Source: Coleophoma eucalyptorum (lineage: Eukaryota > Ascomycota > Leotiomycetes > Helotiales > Dermateaceae). Taken from it: a stretch of DNA of 64,000 nucleotides. The position numbers were made by a program, and so were the translations under genes. Location of the stretch: positions 744,001-808,000 of the forward strand of contig JALRME010000013.1 of assembly GCA_026120035.1 (NCBI GenBank), given 5' to 3'. Shown here in pieces: positions 45,841 to 58,074 of this stretch. The notes under the pieces are model-generated. The model ran no database searches and was not told the origin of the DNA. It worked only from the letters and a program-made list of their open reading frames with translations. Numbering within the stretch: position 1 is the first letter of the stretch; every line of letters begins with the position of its first letter.

Positions 45841-46842
45841 ATGTTCGCCTTTGATAGCTTCGACGCTGCACACAAGTTGGCCGGGCCTGGCTATATCATT
45901 TTAAATGTGATTCGCGTTCTTAATATTATCGTGCTCCTTCTGGTCGCCATTGCCAGCTGGGTCATGCTCGTTATGACAGTGAAAACCAATAATGCAAGTT
46001 TCGATCTATCACGCTGACACACTTCCCTACTGACCATCAGACCAGTTCTTTTTCTTCGATGGAGTTTCACACTTCATTACGAGCTCGATCAGCATCTTCC
46101 TAATCGTTTCCGAACTCTCTCTCTTTCCCGATTACTTCCTGCGTTACTGGCCATTACTGAGCATGGAGTCTGGCCTGATCTTTCTTGGGTCGGCTATGAT
46201 TGTGTTGGGCTTCAATACCATGGGCAATCTGAATAAGACAGCAACTAGCATTGAGAACCTCGGCCTGCCTCTTTGGCGAGTTGTCATTGCTTCTGGTATT
46301 CTCGCTACGATCATGGGAGTGGCCAACATCGTTGCTGTTAGTACAACATAAATTCCTCCATCCTTTGTATTAGCTGACGTTTTTTACAGACCCTAGTATT
46401 ATGCGATTCTTCGCAAGGAATAACTGGCCGACAAGTTCGCAGTCGTGGTGCGATCGCCACGAACGAGAAGCTCGAACCATCACTCAGCAGGAACTACAGC
46501 CAGAACAGCTTCCGTCCAGGCACAAGAACAAGCGATCTACCATCCTACAAAACCGATGACCGCCGCCGCACCAAATTTGGCTTCAAATTCCCCATTCGAA
46601 TTGCTGGTATTTCGAAGCCGATTGCAAATGAATCTGAGAAATCCTCTAGATGGAACTCAAGATTTTCGTCTGCTCCACTGGAGATATCAAGTCCGATGGC
46701 GGCTGATCCTGAGCAATTCTCCAAGTGGGACTCCAGAGCTTCGCCTGTTGCGCCTGAGATACCGAGACCGCCAACTGCACTTCACCCTGCATATAGCCCA
46801 GCGACTAGATATAGTGAGGTGCACCATCTCTCCAGATTCTAG
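45841..46842 (+). CDS. Four-TM fungal membrane protein, unknown function
   Basis: The preferred exons are 45841-45993, 46046-46336 and 46390-46842, giving 298 residues. Intron 1 would use a GC donor (GCAAGT) and the acceptor ACCAG. An alternative GT donor at 45998 with acceptor at 46040 also keeps frame and gives 301 residues. Four hydrophobic segments are visible: YIILNVIRVLNIIVLLLVAI, the FITSSISIFLIVSEL region, LIFLGSAMIVLGF and VIASGILATIMGVANIV. The C-terminal half is soluble, Ser/Pro/Arg-rich, and includes GITGRQVRSRGA and two SxWxSR-type segments. The pattern matches a conserved ascomycete integral membrane family (DUF7598, from memory). Function is unknown. Confidence 0.85.
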
Positions 46843-47475
46843 TGAGTGGTGAGGAGTAGGGGTTATGTTGGACAATGACGGGTAGCGGAATTAAGTGTCT
46901 TGGCCGTTTTGAGTATGGCGTTCTAGGAGTCTGGAGTCAATTCTCATCTTTATACCCGCCTTTATGATGATGATTATGATGGTGAGAGCGAAGGATAAGG
47001 GAAGGGTAGATACGGATTCATCATCTGCAATGGACAATGAAATATGAGTGGTGGTCTTCTTAAGCTATATTTTATCAGTCATGGATATGGGGGCTTGAAG
47101 ACAACAGTTAAACTTCATCTGCTCGTGAGATAGAAAATCTTCATCTATTCTTCTAAACTTCTAAGTCTTCTACCTGAAAATCTATTTTTTAATCATGTCT
47201 GAAGCTACTCCATAGGAGAGCATGTGGTAAGTTTTTTTTTTCTTAAAAAATGCCGCTTGTTGCAATATGCAGATTCCCCATTTTCCTCGCAAATAAATGC
47301 TTTTCATGTGCCTTCTCAACTAAACTCATCCAGAATCTGAGAAGGCGTCCCAAAATTACGCCGCAAGGCAGAGCCAAGCAAGTCCAACCTCAGGATCTTT
47401 CCACTCTTTGCAAAAGAAAGACACCCCTAAATCGTGCACACTACTAACGCCAGCCATGTCGGGATTCTTGGCAGA
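46843..47475. other. Intergenic between convergent genes
   Basis: About 630 bp with two 3' ends and nothing recognised. Confidence 0.5.
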
Positions 47476-48263
47476 TTATTCCTGTGTCACTTCTGCACCG
47501 AAGACAAAAGACTCGAGTTCCTTGAACGCCTTCTCGAGATCATCGTTTACGATAATCAGGTCATGAGCACCTTCAGTCTTGGAGTAGTCCATCTCCTTCT
47601 CTGCTTGCGCCAGACGCTTCTGGATTGAGTCTTCCTTTTCAGTACCACGGCCGCGTAGACGTGCTTCTAGCGTTTCCATAGATGGTGGCGCGATGAAGAC
47701 GAACCGGGCTGAAATGTCGGAGTTCTTGATCTGCTTGACACCCTGTTCGCACGCAAAAGAAATGGAAATTAGCCATCAGGGTTATGGTGTTTGGCCGCAG
47801 AAAGTGTAACAAGTCTGGCATAGGAGGTATGGTGCTCAGAAAGAACAGAGGGAAACAGAAGTCCACGAACCTCCATCTCAATATCCAACAAGACCAGCTT
47901 CCCACTGTATGTCAAATCCTTGATCGTGCGCTTGCTGGTGCCATAGCGGTTCCCACCGAACTCAGCATGCTCGACAAACTCATCTCTGGAGATCATAGCC
48001 TCAAACTCCTCCTTAGAGATATAGTAGTAGTCAACATCGCGCGTCTCTCCCGGTCTTGGATCGCGGGTCGTGTGCGAGATGGTAGTCGCAAAGGTACCCG
48101 GGTACTTGGTCATCAGCTTGCTGTACAGCGTGCCTTTTCCCACTCCTGACGGCCCAGAGATCACAACGGGGCGAAGGTCTTTAATTGCTAGGAGGGGATA
48201 GTCAGTGGGAGCTGTTTGGCGGTGGGGGGGTTCAGAGGCGTATGGAGACTCACTAGGTGCCAT
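47476..48263 (-). CDS. guk1: Guanylate kinase
   Basis: The exons, in coding order, are 48254-48263, 47871-48187 and 47476-47742, giving 197 residues, the normal length. The enzyme phosphorylates GMP to GDP using ATP. The P-loop GPSGVGKGT lies at residues 15-23, followed by the GMP-binding region (SHTTRDPRPGE, VDYYYISKEEF, EFGGNRYGTS). The C-terminal lid has RLRGRGTEKEDSIQKRL. Intron 1 (66 nt) has GTGAGT, a CACTGAC branch point and CCTAG, leaving MAP plus one base as exon 1. Because 66 is divisible by three, the unspliced frame is also open. Intron 2 (128 nt) uses a GTTCGT donor. An in-frame ATG at 48362 would add a basic 33-residue leader. Confidence 0.95.
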
Positions 48264-48787
48264 TTTGTATGTCCGGTAGGTAACTTGTGCCGAAAAGAGG
48301 TGTGACAGTCCACTAGAAGTGCGCAGTCTGCTAGGTATTTGTAGTGGGCGGTAGAGAAACATGCGCGGTGTGAGATGTGGAAAGTTGAGAGTGCCACATC
48401 CTTATCGACGATAAGGGGTACGGTTCCGGTACCTTAATACCTGTATTTCAAGGCCAAACATTCTAGATCTGCCGGTTTTACAGAATTTGGAGCGAACCAG
48501 CCAAGCGGTAACATATCACATTTGCATTTCTGGGCTGATAAGAGTTATGTCACAAAGAGTCATATTTATACCTCAAATTTTTTACAGGTGAAATGAAGTC
48601 TCAGAATTAGAGAAGGCCTATTAAGCAAACAGAAATAATGGGGAATACAAAGATACAAAGGAAAACCCAGCCCAAATGGCCACAAGCGCTGCTTTACTTG
48701 GCCAGCGTAGCGTCCTTTTATCACGAAATACCGCCTCGTCTCTCAACATTCTACTCAGTGACAAATAACACTTTGACATCGCTCGCT
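48264..48787. other. Intergenic; 5' region of guk1
   Basis: About 520 bp. It contains an in-frame upstream ATG for guk1 at 48362 (minus strand) with an open frame down to the main start. Otherwise I see nothing. Confidence 0.5.
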
Positions 48788-49918
48788 CTAGTATCCGTTC
48801 ATCGTCATTCTCTGAGAGTTCCTGCTCAATTCTCGGTCGGCCGCAGGACTGATTGGTCTGCTTCCAGCATGTTGGGCACTGCTCTCCTTCAATGCCAAAA
48901 GTTGCTTGGCACGGAATGTCTCATAGTGGATTTGCGAAGTAGTTTCGATCAAATCTTGAAGATGGGTGCGTGTAAGGAAGTTTCTGAGGTAAATGAATTC
49001 GCAGTGGTTTTCGTCCTCAACATTAATAACTCCCCATCGGTTTTGACGTCCACGAACTGGCTTTCCTGCAACAATAATGGACTTCTCTGATCCGACCACG
49101 GCAAATGGGATTATATTCTACACACGTTCATTAGTTTATACTCAGTACGAATCCATGTACTACCATACCTTAATTTGAGCATTCAAAGCACGTTCCTCCT
49201 CATCAAACTCATCGTTCTCGTATGGGAACATCTTCAGGTTGTGGAAGGCGAATTCCTCCTTTATGCGCTCCTTGAAGGCTGCACGCTCCTCCAAAGTTAG
49301 AGAATCGGACTTGGCAATGACTGGAACAACGTTGACCACATCGGAGAGCTTCTTCAGGACCACAATATCAATTGGCTTGAGTGCGTGGCCTGATGGCTGG
49401 ATGAAAAACAAACAGCAGTGAATGCGAGTATCTTGAATGTATCGCTCACGCTGAGCAGTAAGTTCCTTGCGAAGGTATGCGGAATGTTGGTCCTTGATAT
49501 ATTTAACAATTGGGTCCCAGCATCTGTCGTTGTTTACTTGATCTCCGTAGCCAGGAGTGTCAACAATGTTAAGTCGCAGACGAACGCCATTCTCCTCAAT
49601 GATGTGTGAAACAGTTTGAATCTCAGTGGTTGATCGCACTGGCTCGTCGGGGGTCATTCTTCCTTTCGAGTCGATAAGGTGTGATGCGAAGATGGTGTTG
49701 ATAAGAGTCGACTTTCCAAGTCCAGTTTGACCTATTGAACATGAGCAGCTGCGCAACTAATGATTGCATCAGTTGAGATCGGTGAGATTTCACATACCAA
49801 CACAGATGACATTGAACTGGAAACCACGCTTGAGGAGCTTGCGTTCAATCTGCGAGGTAATGCTGTCGAAACCAACATGGCTCTGGGGGACGACGGACGG
49901 GGGAGCTGCCGCTGCCAT
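48788..49918 (-). CDS. cdc10: Septin, CDC10-type
   Basis: The exons, in coding order, are 49798-49918, 49169-49731 and 48788-49117, giving 337 residues. The introns are 66 and 51 nt. Septins are GTP-binding proteins that build filaments and rings at septa and hyphal tips. The G1 P-loop GQTGLGKST is at residues 41-49, G3 DTPGYGD at 98-104 and G4 AKSD at 180-183. The septin unique element follows (GKPVRGRQNRWGVINVED). The N-terminus MAAAAPPSVVPQSHVGFDSI leads directly to the polybasic KLLKRGFQFN. The protein ends without a long coiled coil, as in CDC10 (Aspergillus AspD group) rather than CDC3, CDC11 or CDC12. The two introns lie at the P-loop and before NIIPFAVVG. Confidence 0.95.
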
Positions 49919-50257
49919 TGTGAAGCTGTCTATTGTTCAGTACAGGGATTCGATGGTGTCGAGGTGACTGAACGGGGTGGATTCGACAAGAGCAATATTG
50001 ATAGAGAAAGGTCACGACGTTGAGAGAAGGGGTTTCAACTCCAGGTGTCGCCAAAATTAAAGTGTCGCGTTCCTTCCCTGGGAAAAGGGGCAGCGGCATA
50101 GGCTCAGGTCGGCTAGCGTAATTATTTCAACAAGGGTTCTGAAGTAAACCTCCGAGGGCCGCGAAAAGCTTCAAAAGTCGAAGGTCAGTCTACAGTAGGC
50201 AATCCAACAACTTTCAAACCAGCGCAATCGCCCTTGACCGCACCAAATCTGCACATC
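49919..50257. promoter_or_regulatory. Short divergent promoter, septin and bL32m
   Basis: Only 339 bp separate the divergent start codons of the septin and the mitochondrial ribosomal protein, so core promoters and both leaders must share it. Confidence 0.5.
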
Positions 50258-50736
50258 ATGGCAGCCCTGCATGTCACCACGTCTTCGATCCTTTCCTCCT
50301 TCCTCCCGCGATTGTCCCAGCCAACAGTGTCAATGGCATTAAGAGCAGCTACATTACATTCAAGACAATTATCGCTGCCACAAATACCAGCACTAGCTTT
50401 CGCCATTCCGTCTGCGATCCACTTGAATATTCCAGGATGGGTTGAAGGGCTATGGGACTCAATTTTGAAGGCAGTGCCAAAGAAGAAGACATCGCACATG
50501 AAGAAGAGGTCTAGGCAAATGGCAGGAAAGGCACTGAAGGATGTTACATCTCTCAACAAGTGCTCTGCTTGCGGCCATGTCAAGAGAGCACATTTGTTGT
50601 GCCCATATTGCGTTAAGGGTAAGTTTGTCGTAGATTCAAGATGAGGCCATCTGCTTACTCGAAAACAGAGATACAAAACATGTTCAAGGGAAAGGCGCAG
50701 AAGACGACGTCAGAGAAACCAGTTGATGGAGCATAA
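50258..50736 (+). CDS. mrpl32: Mitochondrial ribosomal protein bL32m
   Basis: The exons are 50258-50618 and 50669-50736, giving 142 residues. The intron is 50 nt (GTAAGT to ACAG). The first ~70 residues are a long mitochondrial leader with Arg, Ser and Leu and almost no acidic residues. The mature part starts near [19 protein letters not shown], the classic L32 signature. The zinc-binding pairs are CSAC (102-105) and CPYC (115-118). In yeast the L32 precursor is matured by the m-AAA protease, a step that couples protease activity to mitoribosome assembly (family knowledge). Confidence 0.95.
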
Positions 50737-51090
50737 ACGGCTTCACCAAACAGAGGACTGTAAATGGATGGAAGGACTTTCTGGCTTGGCATGGCATTTA
50801 GCAACCGGCGTTAGGGGATTCAAGGCATGCAATATATGCTCGGGACGTTACTGAAGAAAAGCTGTATGATTATTGTACTTTACATGTATAAAAGCACCAC
50901 AGTCGAGATAAAATACCCATCTCTTTCGCATGTTTGACTCGTAAATTTTGATAATGTGTTCACGTTCCACCACGTCATATGCCATCTTCCCTTCACTCTC
51001 CACCCCCACCAAATCATATTCAGATACAACTCAACACCACCACATGGAGTCTTGTGCAGGACCCTATAAGCTTCCTACTCCACGGTGACA
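50737..51090. other. Intergenic; leader of SKI8
   Basis: About 350 bp. It contains the 3' end of mrpl32 and the SKI8 promoter. An ATG at 50979 opens a Pro-rich frame that can run into SKI8 exon 2 only if intron 1 is retained. Confidence 0.45.
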
Positions 51091-52183
51091 ATGGTAAGCA
51101 GGATTCTCCGCTACTGCATAAACTGATGCTAAGAGCTCTACAGTCGAAGCAGTACCTGACCACACATACGATCGACGATGGTAGCTTAACCTGCCCCTCC
51201 AAGAACTCATCTTTCTAACACTCCACAGCCCACGTCACCGACATATTCTCTCTAGCTGTGACGCCAACTCAAATCCTCTCCGCTTCCGGCTCCTCATCAA
51301 TCAAGATCTACTCTACAGCATCCCCAGAGATCTCACTTGCGCAAACTCTGACGGGTGCGCACAAACTCGGCTGCCACCACATTGTCACGTCACGAAACGG
51401 CAAGAGAGCAGCCAGCGCAGGCTTCGGTGGGGAGGTTAAGATATGGGCGATATCTGAGGCTGGAGAGTGGGTCGAAGAGGGCAAGATTGTGCACTGCAAC
51501 AGTGCTGGAGAGATCTGGGCTATTGCTTTGAGCGAAGATGGTCAATTCCTTGCCGGTACCACCTATGATGGGAGGATCAATGTCTGGGATCTGTTAGATG
51601 GAAGGAAGAAGATTAGGGAATATGAGACAAAAGGTAGCTTCGGGCTATGTATTGACATGAGCCGTGATGGAAGGTTCACAGCCAGTGGGCATGAAAACGG
51701 TGGTGTTTATGTTTTCAACAATGACACGGGAAGGATGCTATATTCATTGCCAGGTAAGTGGAATTGCGGCCAGTTCTATGACAAATATATAAAGATGCTA
51801 ATAATCTTCAAGGTTTGGTCAAGCCAGTACGAACAGTAGCATTCTCGCCAGCAGGAACTCGTCTCGCTGCTGCAGGAGATGCCCGAGTAATTGGTCTGTA
51901 TGATGTTAAGCAGGGTGAGCAAGTGGCAAATCTCACAGGCCACTCAGCTTGGATATTCTCCGTTGACTGGAGTGATACCGGGGAGTATCTGCTGAGTGGA
52001 TCGTTTGATGGTAAGGTCAAGGTGTGGTCTATTGACCGAGGAGTGTGTGTGGCAACGCATAGTGAAACAGAGAAGACTCTTTGGAGTGTGAAATGGCTTC
52101 CAAAGACTGGCAAGAGTGAAGCTTTTGCAACTGCTGGTGCGAATAGGAGTATCAGCTTTTACAGAGAGGCCACAGGTGGTTAG
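51091..52183 (+). CDS. ski8: Ski8-type WD40 protein (exosome cofactor)
   Basis: The exons are 51091-51093, 51144-51180, 51229-51753 and 51813-52183, giving 311 residues. The coding part of exon 1 is only the ATG: it is directly followed by GTAAGC, and after the 50-nt intron translation continues SKQYLTTHTIDDAHVTDIFS, which is the conserved Ski8 N-terminus. WD40 repeats follow, with VKIW, INVWDL, TASGHENGGVYVFN, VRTVAFSPAG, LTGHSAWIFSVDWS, LLSGSFDGKVKVWSI and TAGANRSISFY. Ski8 is the scaffold subunit of the Ski2-Ski3-Ski8 complex, which feeds mRNA to the cytoplasmic exosome. In some fungi it also helps Spo11 in meiosis. Confidence 0.94.
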
Positions 52184-52834
52184 ACCGGGTGCGGAAAGAG
52201 ATATAGATCAGCACTGGAAACCCAGCGATATCGGGGAATGGTGCATTGCTATCAATATTCCTCATGAGAAATATCTCCTCGATAGAACTCCGTATGTTGC
52301 TAGAATGTCATCACACAACCATACAGGAAACGAAAAACACGCTATACAATAGCAGCGTTGCTCACATAGCTGTGCGGAACATCAATCCAATAAAGAGGTG
52401 TACAGCATGACCCGGGCAAATGATTGTATGCTCCCTGAACAAAATTCAACAAGGAATGTAGTGTTACAGGTTTCTTGTCCTGAGTTTGGTGTATTGAGTA
52501 ACGATTAAGCTTATACCTTAAGCAGGTTTAAGTACAACACGTGATCCACCTAAATGGACCCCCCAAACAGTTCATCTCATCTCCTCCACACCCCAGTCTC
52601 CGCCAAGGCGCTCATTAGGAGGTTCCGTCGCGACTGTGATTTACCACCCTCATGCTTGCCCTCATTCCTTTAGCAACACCATCGAGATACCCTCTTGATT
52701 TCATCATTCAGTCACTCTTTTGACCCCACGCTCATTTCTAGCAAACCCACCGTCCTTCGACACCAAAACCTCCTCCCCTTCACACCCCACAATCGCCGGT
52801 AATTTAATCACGATACGCATTGATACAATAAACA
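52184..52834. other. Intergenic; leader of GPI protein gene
   Basis: About 650 bp. The last 150 bp is C-rich on the plus strand, consistent with a fungal leader. I see nothing else. Confidence 0.5.
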
Positions 52835-53512
52835 ATGTACGCATCTTCCAGTTTCGTTCTCGCTGCCGTTATGGCTCTGGCCCGCGTTGCAGTCGCAACT
52901 CCTCCTGCTTGTCTGATTGCTGCCATGGGGTAAGTATTCCAGCCCACTTAGTAGGGCAAACGCGATCCTAATTAAGTCTTACAGCGTACAACCCAATCCA
53001 GCCGATCTCACAGCCCTCTGCGGCACTCTCGAGTCTTCAGTTGCAGGAAACATCACCGACCTCTGCTCCGGTTCGAATGAAGCTGCTGCAGTCTCTATTT
53101 ACTCTGCCAGCTGTCTCGCTAAAGGCATGACCGTCAGTACGTCAACTTGAATATCTCTACACATGTTGGTTGGAAACTTTATTAATTTTGTCATAGCTGT
53201 CGAGACAGCCTCTTCCTCTGCTTCCTCTGGTGCTTCCAAGACCGGTTCTGTTACTGCTACAGGATCTGCTACTGGAACCGCTAAAACTACTGGTGCCTCT
53301 GCTTCGTAAGTCTCACGCCCATTGGATTGAACCAAAACGTCTAATGAATAATCAGTGGTACTGCTACTTCAGGCACAGCCTCCGCGACAGGCTCATCTGC
53401 CTCTACCTCTGCCACCGGAAGCTCTGGTGCCAGTGCCAATACCTCACCTCAATCTGCCATCATTATGGGCTCTCTCGTCCTTGGCTTCGGTTTTGCCAGT
53501 TACCTGTTGTAA
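52835..53512 (+). CDS. Small Ser/Thr-rich GPI-type cell-wall protein
   Basis: The exons are 52835-52929, 52985-53136, 53197-53305 and 53356-53512, giving 170 residues with introns of 50-60 nt. A signal peptide covers about residues 1-22 (MYASSSFVLAAVMALARVAVA). The mature part starts TPPACLIAAMG and has four spaced cysteines (ACLIA, ALCGT, DLCSG, SCLAK), probably forming two disulfides. A Ser/Thr/Gly/Ala-rich region follows, likely O-mannosylated. The C-terminus is hydrophobic (AIIMGSLVLGFGFASYLL) with small residues before it (ASANTS), as expected for a GPI attachment signal. It belongs to a common group of small ascomycete wall proteins. The four-Cys pattern is not the eight-Cys CFEM domain. 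Confidence 0.88.
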
Positions 53513-53736
53513 TCACCATATACCCTGGCGTTGGAACTTTTCAGCTTGGTCCGTGTTGATGTTTCGTGGCATATTGGAGAACTTAGATGGCTCCTGGTGA
53601 TCTATCTTTTTATTCAGTCATTGCGAGATCTTATTTGGGGATAGAAGAACTTTTGAGAATACTAGCATATATTGACAGGGTATTGTTCTGGATTTGATGC
53701 AATATCATGATTTAGGGGCCTAGTAGGATTGACATG

Positions 53737-54804
53737 TCATTCCAGGTCTCCTATCAAAGCAGAAATCCCGCGCTCTGCAGTGATCCTCTTGTTTTCCTGC
53801 CATTGCACCCAAGCGACTCCCTGAAGCAGACTATCAGCCAAGTCGTCTAACTTGACTAATTTCTCAGTCTCTTCATCCTGTACCTTCGCGGGTCTCTTCT
53901 TTCCTAGTCCGTTCCCTCTATCCCACTTGTCCATATACGCCTTTGCTGTTTCCTTTGCATCCTCACTCGCTAAGACGATACCTTTCTCGTCCTCGAGCCA
54001 ATTCCGGACGAGATCAATCTTCCGTCCTTTATTCAATCTATTCGAATTCGCAGTCTTCCGACCCTTGGTAAGTAGGCTGCTTTCCTGGGAGGCTCCCTGG
54101 TCGTCTGGAAACCAGTAAGGAAAAACCTTCCCTGGTGCAACGGGTGTCACTTCTCCTTTCCAGATGCCCTCCGCTTTTAGTGTACATAATACACTATACA
54201 GCATGGACTCAAGCATGTTGACCCTGATCGTCCATTCGAGCACATGTGGTAGTGAGCCGCTTCGAAATCGCTGCCGTTCGATGAGTATATGTGTAGGATT
54301 GAGTGGCACAATCTCATGGCGAATGAAGGTATATGCAAGCGCTGAAAGCTTGGCTGGGGAAAATGACTCTTTTTCAGAGGTCGTCTCTGGGCCATTTCCG
54401 ATAGGTGTTTCACCTACATCTCCGGATTCTTTTCCAACCAGCATAGCAGCTGTTTTGGAGGCACCCTTGAGCGATTGGTCGGCTTTGGGCTCTTGGGTGG
54501 GAGTCGGGATGACATTCTGGACTCTCCAAGCAATTACATTGGGCTTTTCAGTCGTAGGTCTGGCCGCCTTTGAAGTCTTGGTCCTTGGCTTAGAAGGTAC
54601 TTCAAGCATGCAATATGCAAGATTTCGAATACCCATATCTATGCTAAGAACGCGTACAGGCTCATCATGTTTGAAGGCTGGAACAGCTTCGTCGAGAATC
54701 CGTTGGTGGATTACAGGCTTGGTTCCGGATCTTGCAATCCCGCATCTTAGAGCAACGGATCTCAGCTGGGCGAGCTTGAGTGTTGCAGCTGCCTTTGCTG
54801 CCAT
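53737..54804 (-). CDS. cce1: Mitochondrial Holliday junction resolvase (CCE1/Ydc2)
   Basis: A single exon of 355 residues. The N-terminal ~45 residues form a SAP-like helix-loop-helix (LAQLRSVALRCGIARSGTKP) that assists DNA binding in this family. The RNase H-like catalytic core follows. Acidic residues visible in family motifs are Asp56 in LSIDMGIRNLAYC, Glu176 in ILIERQRFRSG, and Asp320/321 with Asp324 in KLDDLADSLLQ. These bind the metal ions that cut four-way junctions. The region 72-150 is an extended low-complexity insert relative to the yeast protein. The enzyme resolves recombination junctions in mitochondrial DNA. The first residues (MAAKAAATLKLAQLRS) are Ala/Lys/Arg-rich and may serve in import. 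The start codon lies 408 bp from that of glutathione reductase. Confidence 0.94.
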   Translation of the reverse strand: MAAKAAATLKLAQLRSVALRCGIARSGTKPVIHQRILDEAVPAFKHDEPVRVLSIDMGIRNLAYCMLEVPSKPRTKTSKAARPTTEKPNVIAWRVQNVIPTPTQEPKADQSLKGASKTAAMLVGKESGDVGETPIGNGPETTSEKESFSPAKLSALAYTFIRHEIVPLNPTHILIERQRFRSGSLPHVLEWTIRVNMLESMLYSVLCTLKAEGIWKGEVTPVAPGKVFPYWFPDDQGASQESSLLTKGRKTANSNRLNKGRKIDLVRNWLEDEKGIVLASEDAKETAKAYMDKWDRGNGLGKKRPAKVQDEETEKLVKLDDLADSLLQGVAWVQWQENKRITAERGISALIGDLE

Positions 54805-56781
<1,977 letters not shown>

Positions 56782-58074
56782 ATAACGATTTGTTAAAACA
56801 TTTTATGTTATGAATAGATGTTGATCTTACATACGAAGTTTCTTTTTCTATTCTACAAGATGCCATGTTCTTAGTACTGTTCTTTGCGCCGGTTGTTCGA
56901 TCCATCTTTAAAATAGAACCATATGCCTAAAATTTGTGGTGGAAGTTGCAAAGAAATCTGTACCAAAGATTGTTCAAATAATGGAAACCCATGGACTAAG
57001 AATATGGCGATAGATGTGTATTGTTCAAATTATCTTGATTAGCTGATGTGATCCTCAGGCTTCTTGGGGGACTGGAGAAAACGAGCACGCTACATCAGCA
57101 ACTTGAATATACCCAATCATCTAGAATCGGAATACATTCCAGAGCCACCCGGGATAGCAATAGTTGATAAGAATAGTCTATAGAATCATCATCATAATAC
57201 TTAAACATCACTTGTTATTGCCAAATTCATACGTGACTGAAAAGCATCAGCAAATTAAAAGCTGTTCTGTAAACCATAACCAAAAGCTGAATATGAACCC
57301 CTCAAAGGTTATCGCATGAAACCTTAGGACTCTATCATGCACGATTGGTTTTGTTTAAGCTTATAAGGCTATAGCTGCACAAGGACGATCTGGACATACA
57401 TTATCGTTATCGCCACTTAAATTTATAATCAAAAAAAAAAGCCTTCAGTTTTGTAAGTTGGTTCTGCATGGGAGGGAGGATGTAAGAATTAGTCAAAATT
57501 CCGAAAAGAGTTATGTACTCTTGTGATACCTGCTCGTCAGCGAGAATTTTGTGACCTTAGCACGGTAATTGCTTGCATCTTGCCAGCCTTGTTTGCTCAA
57601 TTCGCAAATCTGCGACATGCAGTATGGCTCTTTAACAGAGGATAAGCCCCATGAACTTAGCAAAAAAATTTGTTAGCTAGTGTTTGGATGGATTGGTTGT
57701 TTGAAAGATTCAAGAGGCGAATGCATGGCTATAGCCTCTCGGTCTTGGTCGCTAAAGACAAACTGAAGGGAGATATCAAATTCAGAACAACTGGAACTTT
57801 TATTGGGTTTATTACCACGTGCGGTACTATAGATTTAGCTGAGAAATGAGGCAGAGTAGGTAGAGTAGGCAGAGACGCTAAAGTAACGCTAAAATTGCTG
57901 GCAGCACAAATCTATAGGCATTTTGTGAATAGGGGAGATGCTCGCTTAACTTTGATATTCATCACAAAGCTATTTTGAAGCTTCGATCTGTAGAAAGCGT
58001 GCACCTATCATCACACCATTCATCTACAGAGGAACTTAAGCCCCAAAGACATAGTCAAGACTTTTTCAGTGACG
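56782..58074. other. Intergenic, no gene recognised
   Basis: About 1.3 kb, moderately AT-rich, with a poly-A tract at about 57431-57440 and a short GGTAGAGTA repeat near 57859-57875. I see no gene on either strand. Confidence 0.5.

Noticed and set aside
50979..51218. Upstream start for SKI8 giving a Pro-rich N-terminus
   Set aside because: It requires retention of the first intron; the spliced start gives the conserved Ski8 N-terminus directly.
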